Positions 17,078 through 24,425 of a stretch of DNA of 58,867 nt are shown in pieces. Under the pieces are notes generated by a model. It was not told where the DNA came from. It did not search any database and was given only the letters and a program-made list of their open reading frames with translations. Position numbers and translations under genes: made by a program. Every line of letters starts with the position of its first letter. The first letter of the stretch is position 1. Source of the stretch: an uncultured Spirochaetaceae bacterium (lineage in GTDB: Bacteria; Spirochaetota; Spirochaetia; Treponematales; Treponemataceae); the NCBI GenBank assembly GCA_902778325.1, contig CACYWZ010000009.1:1-58867 (forward strand), read 5' to 3'.

Positions 17078-17118
17078 AAGCGGCTCATTCCTTTTCGGGA
17101 ACGCGCCGCTTTTTTTTC
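17078..17118 (+). terminator. Terminator of dapA-asd
   Basis: Stem AAGCGGC / GCCGCTT followed by T8; it is also the first unit of the adjacent repeat array, so the array may have grown from the terminator. Confidence 0.75.
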
Positions 17119-17319
17119 TGGAAGCCAATTCCGCGCAGGGAACGAGGCGAAATTTGAAAAAGACAGTGAATTTCCCGTCGGGAACGCCTCACTTTTTCTC
17201 TAGGAAGCCAATTCCCAACGGGGAACGAGGCGAAATTCAAAAAAGGAGGCGAATTCCTCACGGGGAACGCCTCTCTTTTTTTCTGGGCAGTGAATTCCGC
17301 GCGCGGAACGACGATGGCG
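17084..17319. repeat. Tandem array, 6 units of 41-42 nt, AATTCC...GGGAAC cores
   Basis: Units start at 17084, 17125, 17167, 17208, 17250 and 17291. The core is AATTCC-nnnn-GGGAACG. Odd units continue GCCTC-(T-rich) and even units GAGGCGAAATT-(A-rich), which are near complements. Neighbouring units can therefore pair into larger hairpins (GAGGCG with CGCCTC). It lies between the convergent asd and yigZ genes. Confidence 0.85.
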
Positions 17320-17328
17320 CGAAAATGG

Positions 17329-17919
17329 TCAGAACGCAACAGAAGATTTTCCTTGCGTGATGTCGAAAATGCGCTCTGAAAACGATTTGGCTTCGTCTGA
17401 AAAAATCAGCCCTTTTATCGCTATCGCCTCTGCAAAGTCCTCGCCTTCGATTTCGAGGTGAAAATCCTTGAAGGCACGCTTTACGATGTCGTATTTGTCG
17501 TATTGAACGCTCACGGAAAACTCTTGTTTTGCGACGAGCGGCTCTGTTTCGGCGACGGCAAGAACGTCTTTCGCTCCTCCAGAGTACGCCCGCGAAAGTC
17601 CGCCTGTTCCCAAGAGCGTTCCTCCGAAATATCTCGTTACGGTAATGAGAATGTTTGTGATTCCGCTCCCTTTGAGCACTTCAAGAACGGGGCGTCCCGC
17701 AGTCCCGCTCGGCTCTCCGTCGTCGCTCATGCCCATAATTCCGCCCGTCTCGCCCGTGATGAAAGCGTGAACGACGTGTGTTGCGTCCTCGTATTTTTCT
17801 TTTTGGGCGCGAAGGACTTCGCGAGCCTCTGCCTGGCTTTTCACGGGGAAGGCTTCGCTTATGAATCTTGAGCCTTTGATTATGCACTCAGCGAGCGCGG
17901 GAGATTTCAGGACGTTCAT
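17329..17919 (-). CDS. yigZ: YigZ/IMPACT family protein, 196 aa
   Basis: I start at ATG 17919 (MNVLKSPALAECIIKGSRF), which has GGAG 9 nt upstream and overlaps the preceding stop as ATGA; the longer start at 17940 has no ribosome site. The N-terminal UPF0029 domain contains HVVHAFI, SDDGEPSGTAGRP, VTRYFGGTLLGTGGLSRAY, the family signature; the C-terminal about 70 residues fit DUF1949. The IMPACT family is linked to translation/stress control in eukaryotes; the bacterial role is not settled. Coupled to the membrane protein upstream. Confidence 0.9.
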   Translation of the reverse strand: MNVLKSPALAECIIKGSRFISEAFPVKSQAEAREVLRAQKEKYEDATHVVHAFITGETGGIMGMSDDGEPSGTAGRPVLEVLKGSGITNILITVTRYFGGTLLGTGGLSRAYSGGAKDVLAVAETEPLVAKQEFSVSVQYDKYDIVKRAFKDFHLEIEGEDFAEAIAIKGLIFSDEAKSFSERIFDITQGKSSVAF

Positions 17920-18797
17920 TGGCTTTTCTCCGAAAGGCATTTTATATCAACAAAATCGATTTGCAGCTGCGCGCTTTGCTCCATAAAAATGTCGTAGACA
18001 ATCGGGATTAAAAGGTAGAGGAAAGCTTGCGTTGAATAGAGCGTGAAGACGTAATAGAAATTGGAGAACGCCGACAGAAGGGCGAACAGCGAGGACTTTG
18101 TGAGAGATGACATTGTCGAGAATAAAAACAGAGCGACAATCGTGGCGAAAAGGCGCACAAAACGAGGAGCGAGCGCTTTGAAAAAGATTTTCAGGAAGAG
18201 AAGCTTTCTTCCTTTCAAAAGCGAGCGGCTTCGACTGAAGACCGCCTTTTGCTTTTCAGGCTCTTTTGAAAGGATGCACCAGACGAAACTGAACGGAAAG
18301 AAAAGTGCCGCGATTAACAAGAAGAACGCAATTACAAGAAGCCCTATCGTAAGGAAGTTCGGCATTCCGTCTTTCATCGGGTTTATGCGGAAGACGGCTA
18401 TCGCAATGCTGAGGATGAAAACTGAGGCGAAAAGGATTGCTGCAAACGTGATTGCATAGCGGAACAGCGCTTTGAAATGCCTGAAGCCGTCAAAAAGAAA
18501 GCCGAATGTCACGAAATCTCTGCGTGACAATCTGATGAGGATTTGGTTCAGACCGTAAAACAAGAGCATTACGGTTGTCAAAAATGTGAGCGTCATAAAA
18601 ACTGTGGCGATTATCGAGATTACAGGCGGAAGAGCGCTGAGCGCAGGCAGGAAAAAGCGCATGGAGAGGATAGCCAATATTGTTTCGGCAATGTTTAATG
18701 CAAAAATTGTGATTACGATTTTTCCAAGATGGTGTTTTGCGCAAGTGTTTAGCCGATGAATGGCTAGCGCGATTGTTTGTTTTTCTGTTTGAATCAT
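17916..18797 (-). CDS. Multi-pass inner-membrane protein, 293 aa
   Basis: About six hydrophobic segments are visible (for example KIVITIFALNIAETILAIL, YAITFAAILFASVFILSIA, FLTIGLLVIAFFLLIAALFF), with basic loops such as RSRSLLKGRKLL between the fourth and fifth. The general pattern resembles DUF975-like integral membrane proteins, but I cannot assign it. TGA overlaps the yigZ ATG. No signal peptide or catalytic motif seen. Confidence 0.65.
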   Translation of the reverse strand: MIQTEKQTIALAIHRLNTCAKHHLGKIVITIFALNIAETILAILSMRFFLPALSALPPVISIIATVFMTLTFLTTVMLLFYGLNQILIRLSRRDFVTFGFLFDGFRHFKALFRYAITFAAILFASVFILSIAIAVFRINPMKDGMPNFLTIGLLVIAFFLLIAALFFPFSFVWCILSKEPEKQKAVFSRSRSLLKGRKLLFLKIFFKALAPRFVRLFATIVALFLFSTMSSLTKSSLFALLSAFSNFYYVFTLYSTQAFLYLLIPIVYDIFMEQSAQLQIDFVDIKCLSEKSQ

Positions 18798-18929
18798 TTT
18801 TCCCTCAAAAAACTACAGGTGCTTCCTGATTCTAGCACGTTTTTGACCGTTTTGAAAATGGCAAAAGCCTCTCATTTGTGCAAAATGTAATATTTATGCA
18901 ATTTATGTAAAGAAAATGTATATATATGC

Positions 18930-18958
18930 TTGACAGCGCTCTTTTTTATTGCTAAAGT
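18930..18958 (+). promoter_or_regulatory. Promoter of the DAHP synthase leader
   Basis: TTGACA (18930-18935), 17-nt spacer, TAAAGT (18953-18958). The predicted start site is about 18965, at or next to the leader-peptide ATG. A second TATATA stretch at 18919-18926 could give a slightly longer leader. Confidence 0.7.
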
Positions 18959-18964
18959 AGGCTC

Positions 18965-19048
18965 ATGAAAACAAGAAATATCGGCGCATTTTATTACTAT
19001 TTGTACTCTCTAAACCCTTGCGAAGGTGTTTCTTGCCGCTCGAACTAA
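18965..19048 (+). CDS. Tyrosine-codon leader peptide of DAHP synthase, 27 aa
   Basis: ATG AAA ACA ... TAA encodes a 27-residue peptide containing Phe-Tyr-Tyr-Tyr-Leu-Tyr at residues 9-14 (codons TTT TAT TAC TAT TTG TAC, 18989-19006). It is followed by Cys- and Ser-containing residues and a stop 35 nt before a terminator. Position, length and codon run match leader peptides of ribosome-mediated attenuators, with Tyr the end product of the downstream pathway. The codons after the Tyr run (19022-19037) also form one arm of the antiterminator. The upstream AAAGTAGG could act as a weak ribosome site if transcription starts earlier. Confidence 0.8.
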   Translation: MKTRNIGAFYYYLYSLNPCEGVSCRSN

Positions 19049-19118
19049 TTCGATGCGGTTTTTGCTTGAAACTGGCAACAGAAGAACCTTCCAAGAGCTT
19101 TGGAGGGTTCTTTTTTTT
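19022..19118 (+). promoter_or_regulatory. Attenuator: antiterminator and terminator alternatives
   Basis: Terminator: 19083-19092 pairs with 19102-19111 (AGAACCTTCC / GGAGGGTTCT), then T8 to 19118. Antiterminator: 19022-19037 pairs with 19074-19091 (TTGCC with GGCAA, TTTC with GAAG after a 2-nt bulge, AAGGT with ACCTT), which occupies the 5' arm of the terminator. A third hairpin, 36-44 with 49-58 (CCGCTCGAA-CTAA-TTCGATGCGG, numbering 190xx), sequesters part of the antiterminator. A ribosome stalled on the Tyr codons leaves 19022 onward free; one reaching the stop codon covers it. Confidence 0.75.
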
Positions 19119-19169
19119 ATATTTTACACAACGCCATTGTTATTGATGGCAGAATATAAGGAGTTTTAT

Positions 19170-20198
19170 ATGATAGTTGTTTTGAAAAACGATGTGTCTG
19201 AGCAGAAAGTGCAGGATTTTATGTCTGGCTTGAAAAGTCGCGGGCTTGATGTCCACGTTTCAAAAGGCGCAACAACGACTGTTTTGGGCTTAATCGGCGA
19301 CACTTCGAAAATCGAGCCTGAAGAGCTTTTGGCTTACGATTTCGTTGAGAGTGCGCAAAGAGTCAAAGCTCCTTACAAACAGGCGAGCCGCTCTTTCCAT
19401 CCGCAAAACACTGTCGTGAGCGTTCACGGAGTAGACGGCTTGGGCGCAGACATAGGAGATGGCAAGACTTGCGCGATTATGGCAGGTCCTTGCTCTGTTG
19501 AAACCGAAGCGCAGATTATCGAGGTCGCAAAAGACGTTAAAGCCTCTGGTGCGCGCTTCCTTCGAGGCGGAGCATTCAAGCCTCGCACTTCTCCATACAG
19601 CTTTCAGGGCTTGGGCGCGGACGGCTTGGAGCTTTTGAAGCTGGCACGAAAAGAAACAGGTTTGCCGATTGTCACAGAGCTTATGGCGATAAATCAGATT
19701 CCGCTTTTCGAGGACGTGGACATTATCCAAATCGGAGCGCGCAATATGCAGAACTTTGACTTGTTGAAGGAAGTCGGAAAACTAAAGCAGCCGATTTTGC
19801 TGAAGCGCGGACTTGCCTCGACGGTCAAAGAGTTTTTGATGAGCGCAGAATACATCATGGCGAGCGGCAATCAGAACGTAATCCTTTGCGAGCGCGGAAT
19901 CCGTACATTCGACAACTACACACGAAATTGTCTTGATTTGTCTATCGTTCCTTACCTTAAAAAAGAAACACATCTTCCTGTCATCATCGACCCAAGTCAC
20001 GCCTGCGGCATTCGCTACATGGTGCCGACATTGGCAAAAGCAGCTGTTGCGGTGGGCGCAGACGGTCTTATCATCGAGGTTCACAACAATCCAGAAAAGG
20101 CTTTGTGCGATGGCGAGCAGTCGCTGACTCCAAAGCAGTTCGACGACACAATGAAGCTCTTGTCAAAATACGCTGCTGTTGAAGGCAGAACGCTCTAA
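19170..20198 (+). CDS. aroF: 3-deoxy-7-phosphoheptulonate (DAHP) synthase with N-terminal regulatory domain, 342 aa
   Basis: I start at ATG 19170 (MIVVLKNDVSEQKVQDF), with ATAAGGAG 6 nt upstream; the open frame extends back through the attenuator but that part is not coding. Residues 1-70 form the ferredoxin-like regulatory domain of the Thermotoga-type (I-beta) enzymes; the barrel begins near residue 95. Landmarks: AIMAGPCSVETEAQI with metal Cys, SPYSFQGLG, PILLKRGL, ILCERGIRTF and IIDPSHACG with metal His. It condenses PEP and erythrose-4-phosphate, first step of aromatic amino acid synthesis. The leader predicts repression when charged tRNA-Tyr is plentiful; allosteric control by aromatic amino acids is typical of this class. 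Confidence 0.92.
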   Translation: MIVVLKNDVSEQKVQDFMSGLKSRGLDVHVSKGATTTVLGLIGDTSKIEPEELLAYDFVESAQRVKAPYKQASRSFHPQNTVVSVHGVDGLGADIGDGKTCAIMAGPCSVETEAQIIEVAKDVKASGARFLRGGAFKPRTSPYSFQGLGADGLELLKLARKETGLPIVTELMAINQIPLFEDVDIIQIGARNMQNFDLLKEVGKLKQPILLKRGLASTVKEFLMSAEYIMASGNQNVILCERGIRTFDNYTRNCLDLSIVPYLKKETHLPVIIDPSHACGIRYMVPTLAKAAVAVGADGLIIEVHNNPEKALCDGEQSLTPKQFDDTMKLLSKYAAVEGRTL

Positions 20199-20217
20199 GA
20201 AATAAAAAATGAAAATC

Positions 20218-20260
20218 GCCCTCTTTGCGCTTTACGATTTTGCGACGAGGGCATTTTTTT
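20218..20260 (+). terminator. Terminator of DAHP synthase
   Basis: GCCCTC (20218-20223) pairs with GAGGGC (20247-20252), followed by ATTTTTTTT. The loop holds a second short stem. Located 20 nt after the stop. Confidence 0.75.
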
Positions 20261-20286
20261 TCGCCTTCCTTCACGCCGTTTTCTTG

Positions 20287-20468
20287 TCGTAGTCACTACG
20301 AAGCATTTCTGGCATGCAAATCTTGAATCGTAGCCACTACGAAGCGTTTCCCGCATGCAAATCTTGAATCGTAGTCGCTACGAAGCGTTTCTGGCATGCA
20401 AATCTTTAATCGTAGTCACTACGAAGCATTTCCCGCATACAAATCCTCAATCGTAGTCACTACGAAGC
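20287..20468. repeat. Tandem array, exact 41-nt period, five TCGTAGTnACTACGA palindromes
   Basis: Palindromic cores begin at 20287, 20328, 20369, 20410 and 20451, always 41 nt apart. Core TCGTAGT-C-ACTACGA is a 7+1+7 perfect inverted repeat in most units (one unit has a GCC variant). A secondary GCATGC lies mid-unit. It follows the aroF terminator. From 20469 to the promoter at 20686 I see nothing else convincing. Confidence 0.9.
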
Positions 20469-20685
20469 TCGTTTGGCAAAAAGGGAGCTTCGTAGAAAAA
20501 AAACGAGGGCAGGCGCGCTTTTCAAAGTACTTCGTATCTTGAAATGAAAGCAGTGTGTTGTACAATCCCTTCTTTTCTCCTGCGTGTTTATCGATTCCCG
20601 TGTAACTAAAGCTTTTGTCTTCGTTGCATTAGAACTTACAAACTGCGTCATCCATAAAAATTGCGTTTTCTTCTTTCTCCTTTCA

Positions 20686-20715
20686 TTGACGAATATAGGA
20701 TATACTCCATATAAT
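20686..20715 (+). promoter_or_regulatory. Promoter of the toxin-antitoxin pair
   Basis: TTGACG (20686-20691), 18-nt spacer, TATAAT (20710-20715). The predicted start is about 20722, the A of the toxin ATG, so the transcript may be leaderless. No Shine-Dalgarno is visible. Confidence 0.7.
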
Positions 20716-20721
20716 ATGGCT

Positions 20722-21078
20722 ATGGATACTTATGAGGTTATCTTTTACGATTTACCAGATGGCAGCAAACCTGTGAAAGATTTTATGGACACGCTTGACG
20801 CAAAAATGTTTGCAAAAGTTGTCAGGACTTTGGAGATGATAAAGCAAGCTGGTCCTAATTTGCGTCTGCCGTATTCAGAACATCTTGATGACGGTGTTTT
20901 TGAAATTCGTGCCAAGCAAGGTTCAAATATCACACGAGTGTTGTATTTTTTCTTTGTGGGCAAAAAAATCATTCTTACAAATGGGTTTGTAAAGAAGACT
21001 CAAAAGACCCCAAAAAGCCAGATAGAATTGGCAAAAAAATACAGAGAAGAATATAAATCCAGAGGAGAAAAGAAATGA
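20722..21078 (+). CDS. RelE/HigB-type toxin (phage Gp49-like), 118 aa
   Basis: I start at MDTYEVIFYDLPDG (20722); an ATG two codons earlier lies directly against the -10 box. The protein has the HigB/Gp49 pattern: VKDFMDTL, then GVFEIRAKQGSNITRVLYFFFVGKKIILTNGFVKKTQKTP with the conserved basic residues, and a C-terminal A-KYREEY helix. Family members are ribosome-dependent mRNA interferases. The antitoxin gene overlaps by 4 nt (ATGA), and the toxin-first order is typical of higBA modules. Confidence 0.88.
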   Translation: MDTYEVIFYDLPDGSKPVKDFMDTLDAKMFAKVVRTLEMIKQAGPNLRLPYSEHLDDGVFEIRAKQGSNITRVLYFFFVGKKIILTNGFVKKTQKTPKSQIELAKKYREEYKSRGEKK

Positions 21079-21353
21079 CAGATTATGATTCTTATGTTGC
21101 AGAAAAGCTTAAAGACCCAGAATTTAAGGCAGAATATGATGCTCTTGAGCCAGAGTTTGCTATTATCCAAGAGATAATCAATGTTAGAAAAGAATGTGGG
21201 CTTACGCAAAAAGAGCTTTCTGCAAGAACAGGGATTGCGCAAGCGGACATCAGCAAGTTGGAGAGGGGAAATGCAAATCCGTCTTTGCGCACACTAAAGC
21301 GACTTGCTGCAGGAATGGGCAGAACTCTTAAAGTTGAGTTTGCAAGAATGTAA
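21075..21353 (+). CDS. HigA-type XRE antitoxin, 92 aa
   Basis: The N-terminal half is a linker (FKAEYDALEPEFAIIQEI). A helix-turn-helix follows at about residues 38-90: GLTQKELSARTGIAQADISKLERGNANPSLRTLKRLAAGMG. It is expected to bind the toxin and repress the shared promoter. It begins inside the toxin gene's last codons, so the two are translationally coupled; AGAGGAGAAAAGAA precedes the ATG. Confidence 0.9.
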   Translation: MTDYDSYVAEKLKDPEFKAEYDALEPEFAIIQEIINVRKECGLTQKELSARTGIAQADISKLERGNANPSLRTLKRLAAGMGRTLKVEFARM

Positions 21354-21404
21354 GGAGGAAAACGGACTGTAGTTTCTTTGTTCTTATTTCAATGGGCGAG
21401 AAAA

Positions 21405-21514
21405 TAGAGTATTTACCAAGGGCGCATATATTTTTTGACTTGGGCACATAGGCTATTTACCATAGGCACATAACGTATTTACCAGAGGCAAATAGTTTAT
21501 TTACCCGAAGTAAA
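21405..21514. repeat. Tandem array, 5 x 22 nt, TATTTACC...AAATA units
   Basis: Units start at 21405, 21427, 21449, 21471 and 21493 with no indels. Stems cross unit boundaries: TATTTAC-CCGAA-GTAAATA is perfect in the last copy. It lies between the convergent antitoxin and MBOAT genes. The rest of the gap to 21622 holds nothing I can name. Confidence 0.85.
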
Positions 21515-21622
21515 TAGTCGTTTTGCTCAAGCATTTCAGGCAAAAAGGTCTGTTGTATTTGGAGCGAATCAGTATGTTTTATTTTTTTGTCGATGTTTGT
21601 TACAACAGTAAAAGTTTCTTTT

Positions 21623-22945
21623 CTAAAATGCTCCGTAAATAAATGGACTTCCACCTGTGTATGCCAAGCTAAAAAGCAAACCTAAGAACACAAAGAAGAT
21701 TGTTATATGAGAAATTTTTTTGAGGTCAAGAATTGGATAAAAACTTTCTCCATCATTTTTTTTCACGAAAACCGTTGAGATTATAAAAACTATTATGGAA
21801 ATAAAAGTCCATAGATACGGCTGATTTAAACCGGCGGCAAGTGTGAATAAACGTTTATAGATTTGTATTGCAATATTAAGATTTTCTGAGCGAAACAACA
21901 CCCACAAAAGCGAAACAAAAGAGAAAGTTAGTACAGCAGAAAATGGTTTTGCCATACGTTTGAAGTTTTTCTGAACTAATAATGCTACTCCGTGCAAAAA
22001 TCCCCAAAGAATAAAATTTAAAGTTGCGCCGTGCCACAATCCGCATAAAGTCATTGCAACTAAAAGATTTAGATTTTGGCGCAATTTTCCTTTTCGGTTT
22101 CCACCAATAGAGATGTAAATATAGTCGCGAATCCAAGTTGAAAGCGAAATATGCCATCTTCTCCAAAACTCTGTTACATTTCGGGAAAGATACGGCATAT
22201 TGAAGTTTTTGGGAAGCTCAAATCCTAGCATCTTGCCTGTTCCAATCGCCATATCTGAGTAACCAGAAAAATCAAAATAAATCTGCAAGGAATACGACAA
22301 TATTGCAAGTAAAATCGAAAATCCGCTGAATGCATTAGGAGTTGAAAACACTTCGTTCACAAAAACTGATAAATGGTCAGCTAAAACGAGTTTTTTGAAA
22401 AGTCCGAAGCAATATATTTGCAATCCTGCGGAAAGATTTTGCTGATTTATGTTTCGGTTCTTATCGATTTGTGCAAAAAAATCAGAAGATTTTTGAATAG
22501 GTCCAGATGTCAATTTTAGAAAGAATGAAAGATATAATACAACAGAAAGAAAATCTTTTGCTTTGATTTCATTTCTTGAAATATCAACAAGATAGCTGAT
22601 TGCACTGAATGTAAAAAATGATACTCCGAGAGGCACAATTATATTTAATTGCTTTGCGTCTGCAAATTTATAGAAAACAAGTGTTAAAACTAAAACCGTG
22701 ATTCCGATGTATTGCCATGTTTTTTGTTTTTGCTTGCCACAGAACCAAGTAATAAAACTGACAACAAAAATGCAAATCAGAGCTTTCCACGAAGCAAAAC
22801 AAATGAAAATTGCACTTGCAAAAAGAAGCAAGAGTTTTTGAAAAGTCTTGTTTGATGCTTTTTCAGAAAAAAACTTTGAAATAAATGCTGTGCAAACAAG
22901 AACAATTGCAAAAAGTGCGTAAAAATATAGGCTAAAAAGCGACAT
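21623..22945 (-). CDS. MBOAT-family membrane O-acyltransferase (AlgI/DltB-like), 440 aa
   Basis: I start at ATG 22945 (MSLFSLYFYALFAIVLV), with CAGGAG upstream; a longer start lacks a ribosome site. About ten membrane helices are evident. The MBOAT core reads FWRRWHISLSTWIRDYIYI, GGNRKG, then MTLCGLWHGATLNFILWGFLHG, with the conserved His in LWHG. Such proteins pass acyl groups across the membrane to a partner that modifies an exported polysaccharide. The gene overlaps the upstream SGNH-like gene by 14 nt, which fits an AlgI/AlgJ-like pair. The region is AT-rich compared with the biosynthetic genes around it, suggesting transfer. Confidence 0.9.
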   Translation of the reverse strand: MSLFSLYFYALFAIVLVCTAFISKFFSEKASNKTFQKLLLLFASAIFICFASWKALICIFVVSFITWFCGKQKQKTWQYIGITVLVLTLVFYKFADAKQLNIIVPLGVSFFTFSAISYLVDISRNEIKAKDFLSVVLYLSFFLKLTSGPIQKSSDFFAQIDKNRNINQQNLSAGLQIYCFGLFKKLVLADHLSVFVNEVFSTPNAFSGFSILLAILSYSLQIYFDFSGYSDMAIGTGKMLGFELPKNFNMPYLSRNVTEFWRRWHISLSTWIRDYIYISIGGNRKGKLRQNLNLLVAMTLCGLWHGATLNFILWGFLHGVALLVQKNFKRMAKPFSAVLTFSFVSLLWVLFRSENLNIAIQIYKRLFTLAAGLNQPYLWTFISIIVFIISTVFVKKNDGESFYPILDLKKISHITIFFVFLGLLFSLAYTGGSPFIYGAF

Positions 22946-23972
22946 TTGTTTTCTCCTGTGTGATGATTTTTTTTGCAAGATTTTCCGCAGCGATTTTGTG
23001 TCCGTTTCTGTTGAAATGCCCGCTGAAAGCTGTTCCTGTGCAGAATCCGTGTGTTGTTTTATGTTCTGTTTGCCAAAGTTTTTCAGTATCTTTTGTCAAA
23101 TCTATAAAATCAATGCCATATTTTTCCGCAAAATCAGAAAACAATGAAAGAGAGTTTTCGTTTGTGTCAAAAGTGAGATTTCCAGAAATATTTGGTGTTC
23201 CTGTTGGGTGATAGAAAATAATAATTCTTTTTCCGTTAGAGTTTTCTTTGATGTATTCAAAAAGTCTGTTGTATGAGTTTTTGATTTTTGTATCATCTGT
23301 AACTGTGTTGCTTATTGAAACAAGATTTGTCTTTTTGGACAAAAACAACTGCAAAAGCCCGTGTTCTAATTGACTCCATAAAAGGCGAAATAGAGGCAGA
23401 TGCTGTAAAAATCCTATAATTCCAGATGTATAGCTTGATGTAAAATCGATTTTATTATTGAAAAAATTGTCGATTTCAGTTTCTGAAAAATCAACTTTTG
23501 AAGTTTCAATTATCACATATTTCAATGAATCATCTTTTGTATTGTTGTTCAAATACTTGCAGCATTTCAAAAAATGATGTCCGCTGATTCCATGATTGTA
23601 GACCGTCAACGGTATATTTTCTTTTTCAAAATATGATTGCAACAAAAATGCAGTGTTCTCATTTTGAAAAACGTTTGTTGCTTCCATATGAGAAGAACCT
23701 AAAATCAAAACATCAGGATTTTCTACAACTTTTGCATTATTAAAGCCATTTGCGTCCAATTTTCCCCACGATATGCCTTCTGTCCATTTTATCCAATGTG
23801 AGTTTTTCTCCCAAACATAGTCTGTTGTGTGCAACGAATTATTAATGTGTAATGGCAGATGATAATAAAATGACAGCAAACAATTTAAAATCAACAATGC
23901 AAATATGCCGCTAATACAAATTTTTCCGAAAACAATAGGTGTGATTAGACAATTTTTCTGTGTACAAAACAT
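22932..23972 (-). CDS. Membrane-anchored SGNH/AlgJ-like acyltransferase partner, 346 aa
   Basis: An N-terminal hydrophobic segment (about residues 13-35) anchors the protein. VLILGSSHMEATNVF carries the GxS-type nucleophile block, followed by YNHGISGHHFLKC and, near the C-terminus, SGHFNRNGHKIAAENLA with the catalytic His block. This is the layout of DltD/AlgJ/AlgX-like proteins that act with an MBOAT partner. It is the first gene of the pair, divergent from an XRE regulator. AGGA precedes the ATG by about 8 nt. Confidence 0.8.
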   Translation of the reverse strand: MFCTQKNCLITPIVFGKICISGIFALLILNCLLSFYYHLPLHINNSLHTTDYVWEKNSHWIKWTEGISWGKLDANGFNNAKVVENPDVLILGSSHMEATNVFQNENTAFLLQSYFEKENIPLTVYNHGISGHHFLKCCKYLNNNTKDDSLKYVIIETSKVDFSETEIDNFFNNKIDFTSSYTSGIIGFLQHLPLFRLLWSQLEHGLLQLFLSKKTNLVSISNTVTDDTKIKNSYNRLFEYIKENSNGKRIIIFYHPTGTPNISGNLTFDTNENSLSLFSDFAEKYGIDFIDLTKDTEKLWQTEHKTTHGFCTGTAFSGHFNRNGHKIAAENLAKKIITQEKTNVAF

Positions 23973-23990
23973 AATAAGTCCTAAATATGA

Positions 23991-24030
23991 CAGATAATAT
24001 CTGATATATTACTTTGATAGAACAGATAAT
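23991..24030. promoter_or_regulatory. Palindrome and half-site between the acyltransferase pair and xre
   Basis: CAGATA-A-TATCTG (23991-24003) is a perfect 13-bp inverted repeat, with a further half-site ACAGATAAT at 24022-24030. It lies in the 126-nt divergent gap and is a plausible operator for the XRE protein. Confidence 0.45.
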
Positions 24031-24098
24031 GAAGAAAATATATACCTTATAAGACAAATTAGTAAATAGGATAGCGTATATTTAAGTATGATAATGCT

Positions 24099-24425
24099 AT
24101 GAGTTTTCGAGAGAATCTAAAAGCAGAACTAACATATCAAGATATGATGGTGAAAGAGTTGGCTGTAAAAACAGGAATTAGCAGACGGACTCTCGACAAT
24201 TATCTTCGCGATAAGCCTGCAAGTCCGACTGTGGAAAATGCTGTTAAAATCGCAAAAGTTTTGGGCGTTACTGTAGAACAGCTTGTAACTGGTGAAAAAG
24301 CAAAAAACTTGGATTCGTCTCAGAAGACATTTTTGATTTTCAAAGAAAGCGAGCATCTTGAGCCTACTAAACAGCAGATTGTTTTAGATGTGATTAGCTC
24401 TCTGAAAAAGAATCTAAAAAGTTAA
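24099..24425 (+). CDS. XRE-family regulator, 108 aa
   Basis: The N-terminal helix-turn-helix reads MVKELAVKTGISRRTLDNYLR, then SPTVENAVKIAKVLGVTVEQLVTGE. The C-terminal about 40 residues form a helical tail (KQQIVLDVISSLKK). It is a clear paralogue of the protein at 36413-36745 (shared LxxELxYQ, VKELAxKTGIS, TLxxY, TGxxxxL). There is no ribosome site; TATGAT lies 6 nt before the ATG. Its stop codon overlaps that of rarA on the other strand. Likely represses the divergent MBOAT/SGNH pair (inference). Confidence 0.88.
   Translation: MSFRENLKAELTYQDMMVKELAVKTGISRRTLDNYLRDKPASPTVENAVKIAKVLGVTVEQLVTGEKAKNLDSSQKTFLIFKESEHLEPTKQQIVLDVISSLKKNLKS

Noticed and set aside
18965-19118. T-box riboswitch as the control element
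   Set aside because: The leader is too short and lacks the T-box bulge sequence and specifier-loop layout; the Tyr-codon ORF explains it better.
19026-19169. N-terminal extension of DAHP synthase
   Set aside because: The extension spans the leader stop, antiterminator and terminator; ATG 19170 has a proper ribosome site.
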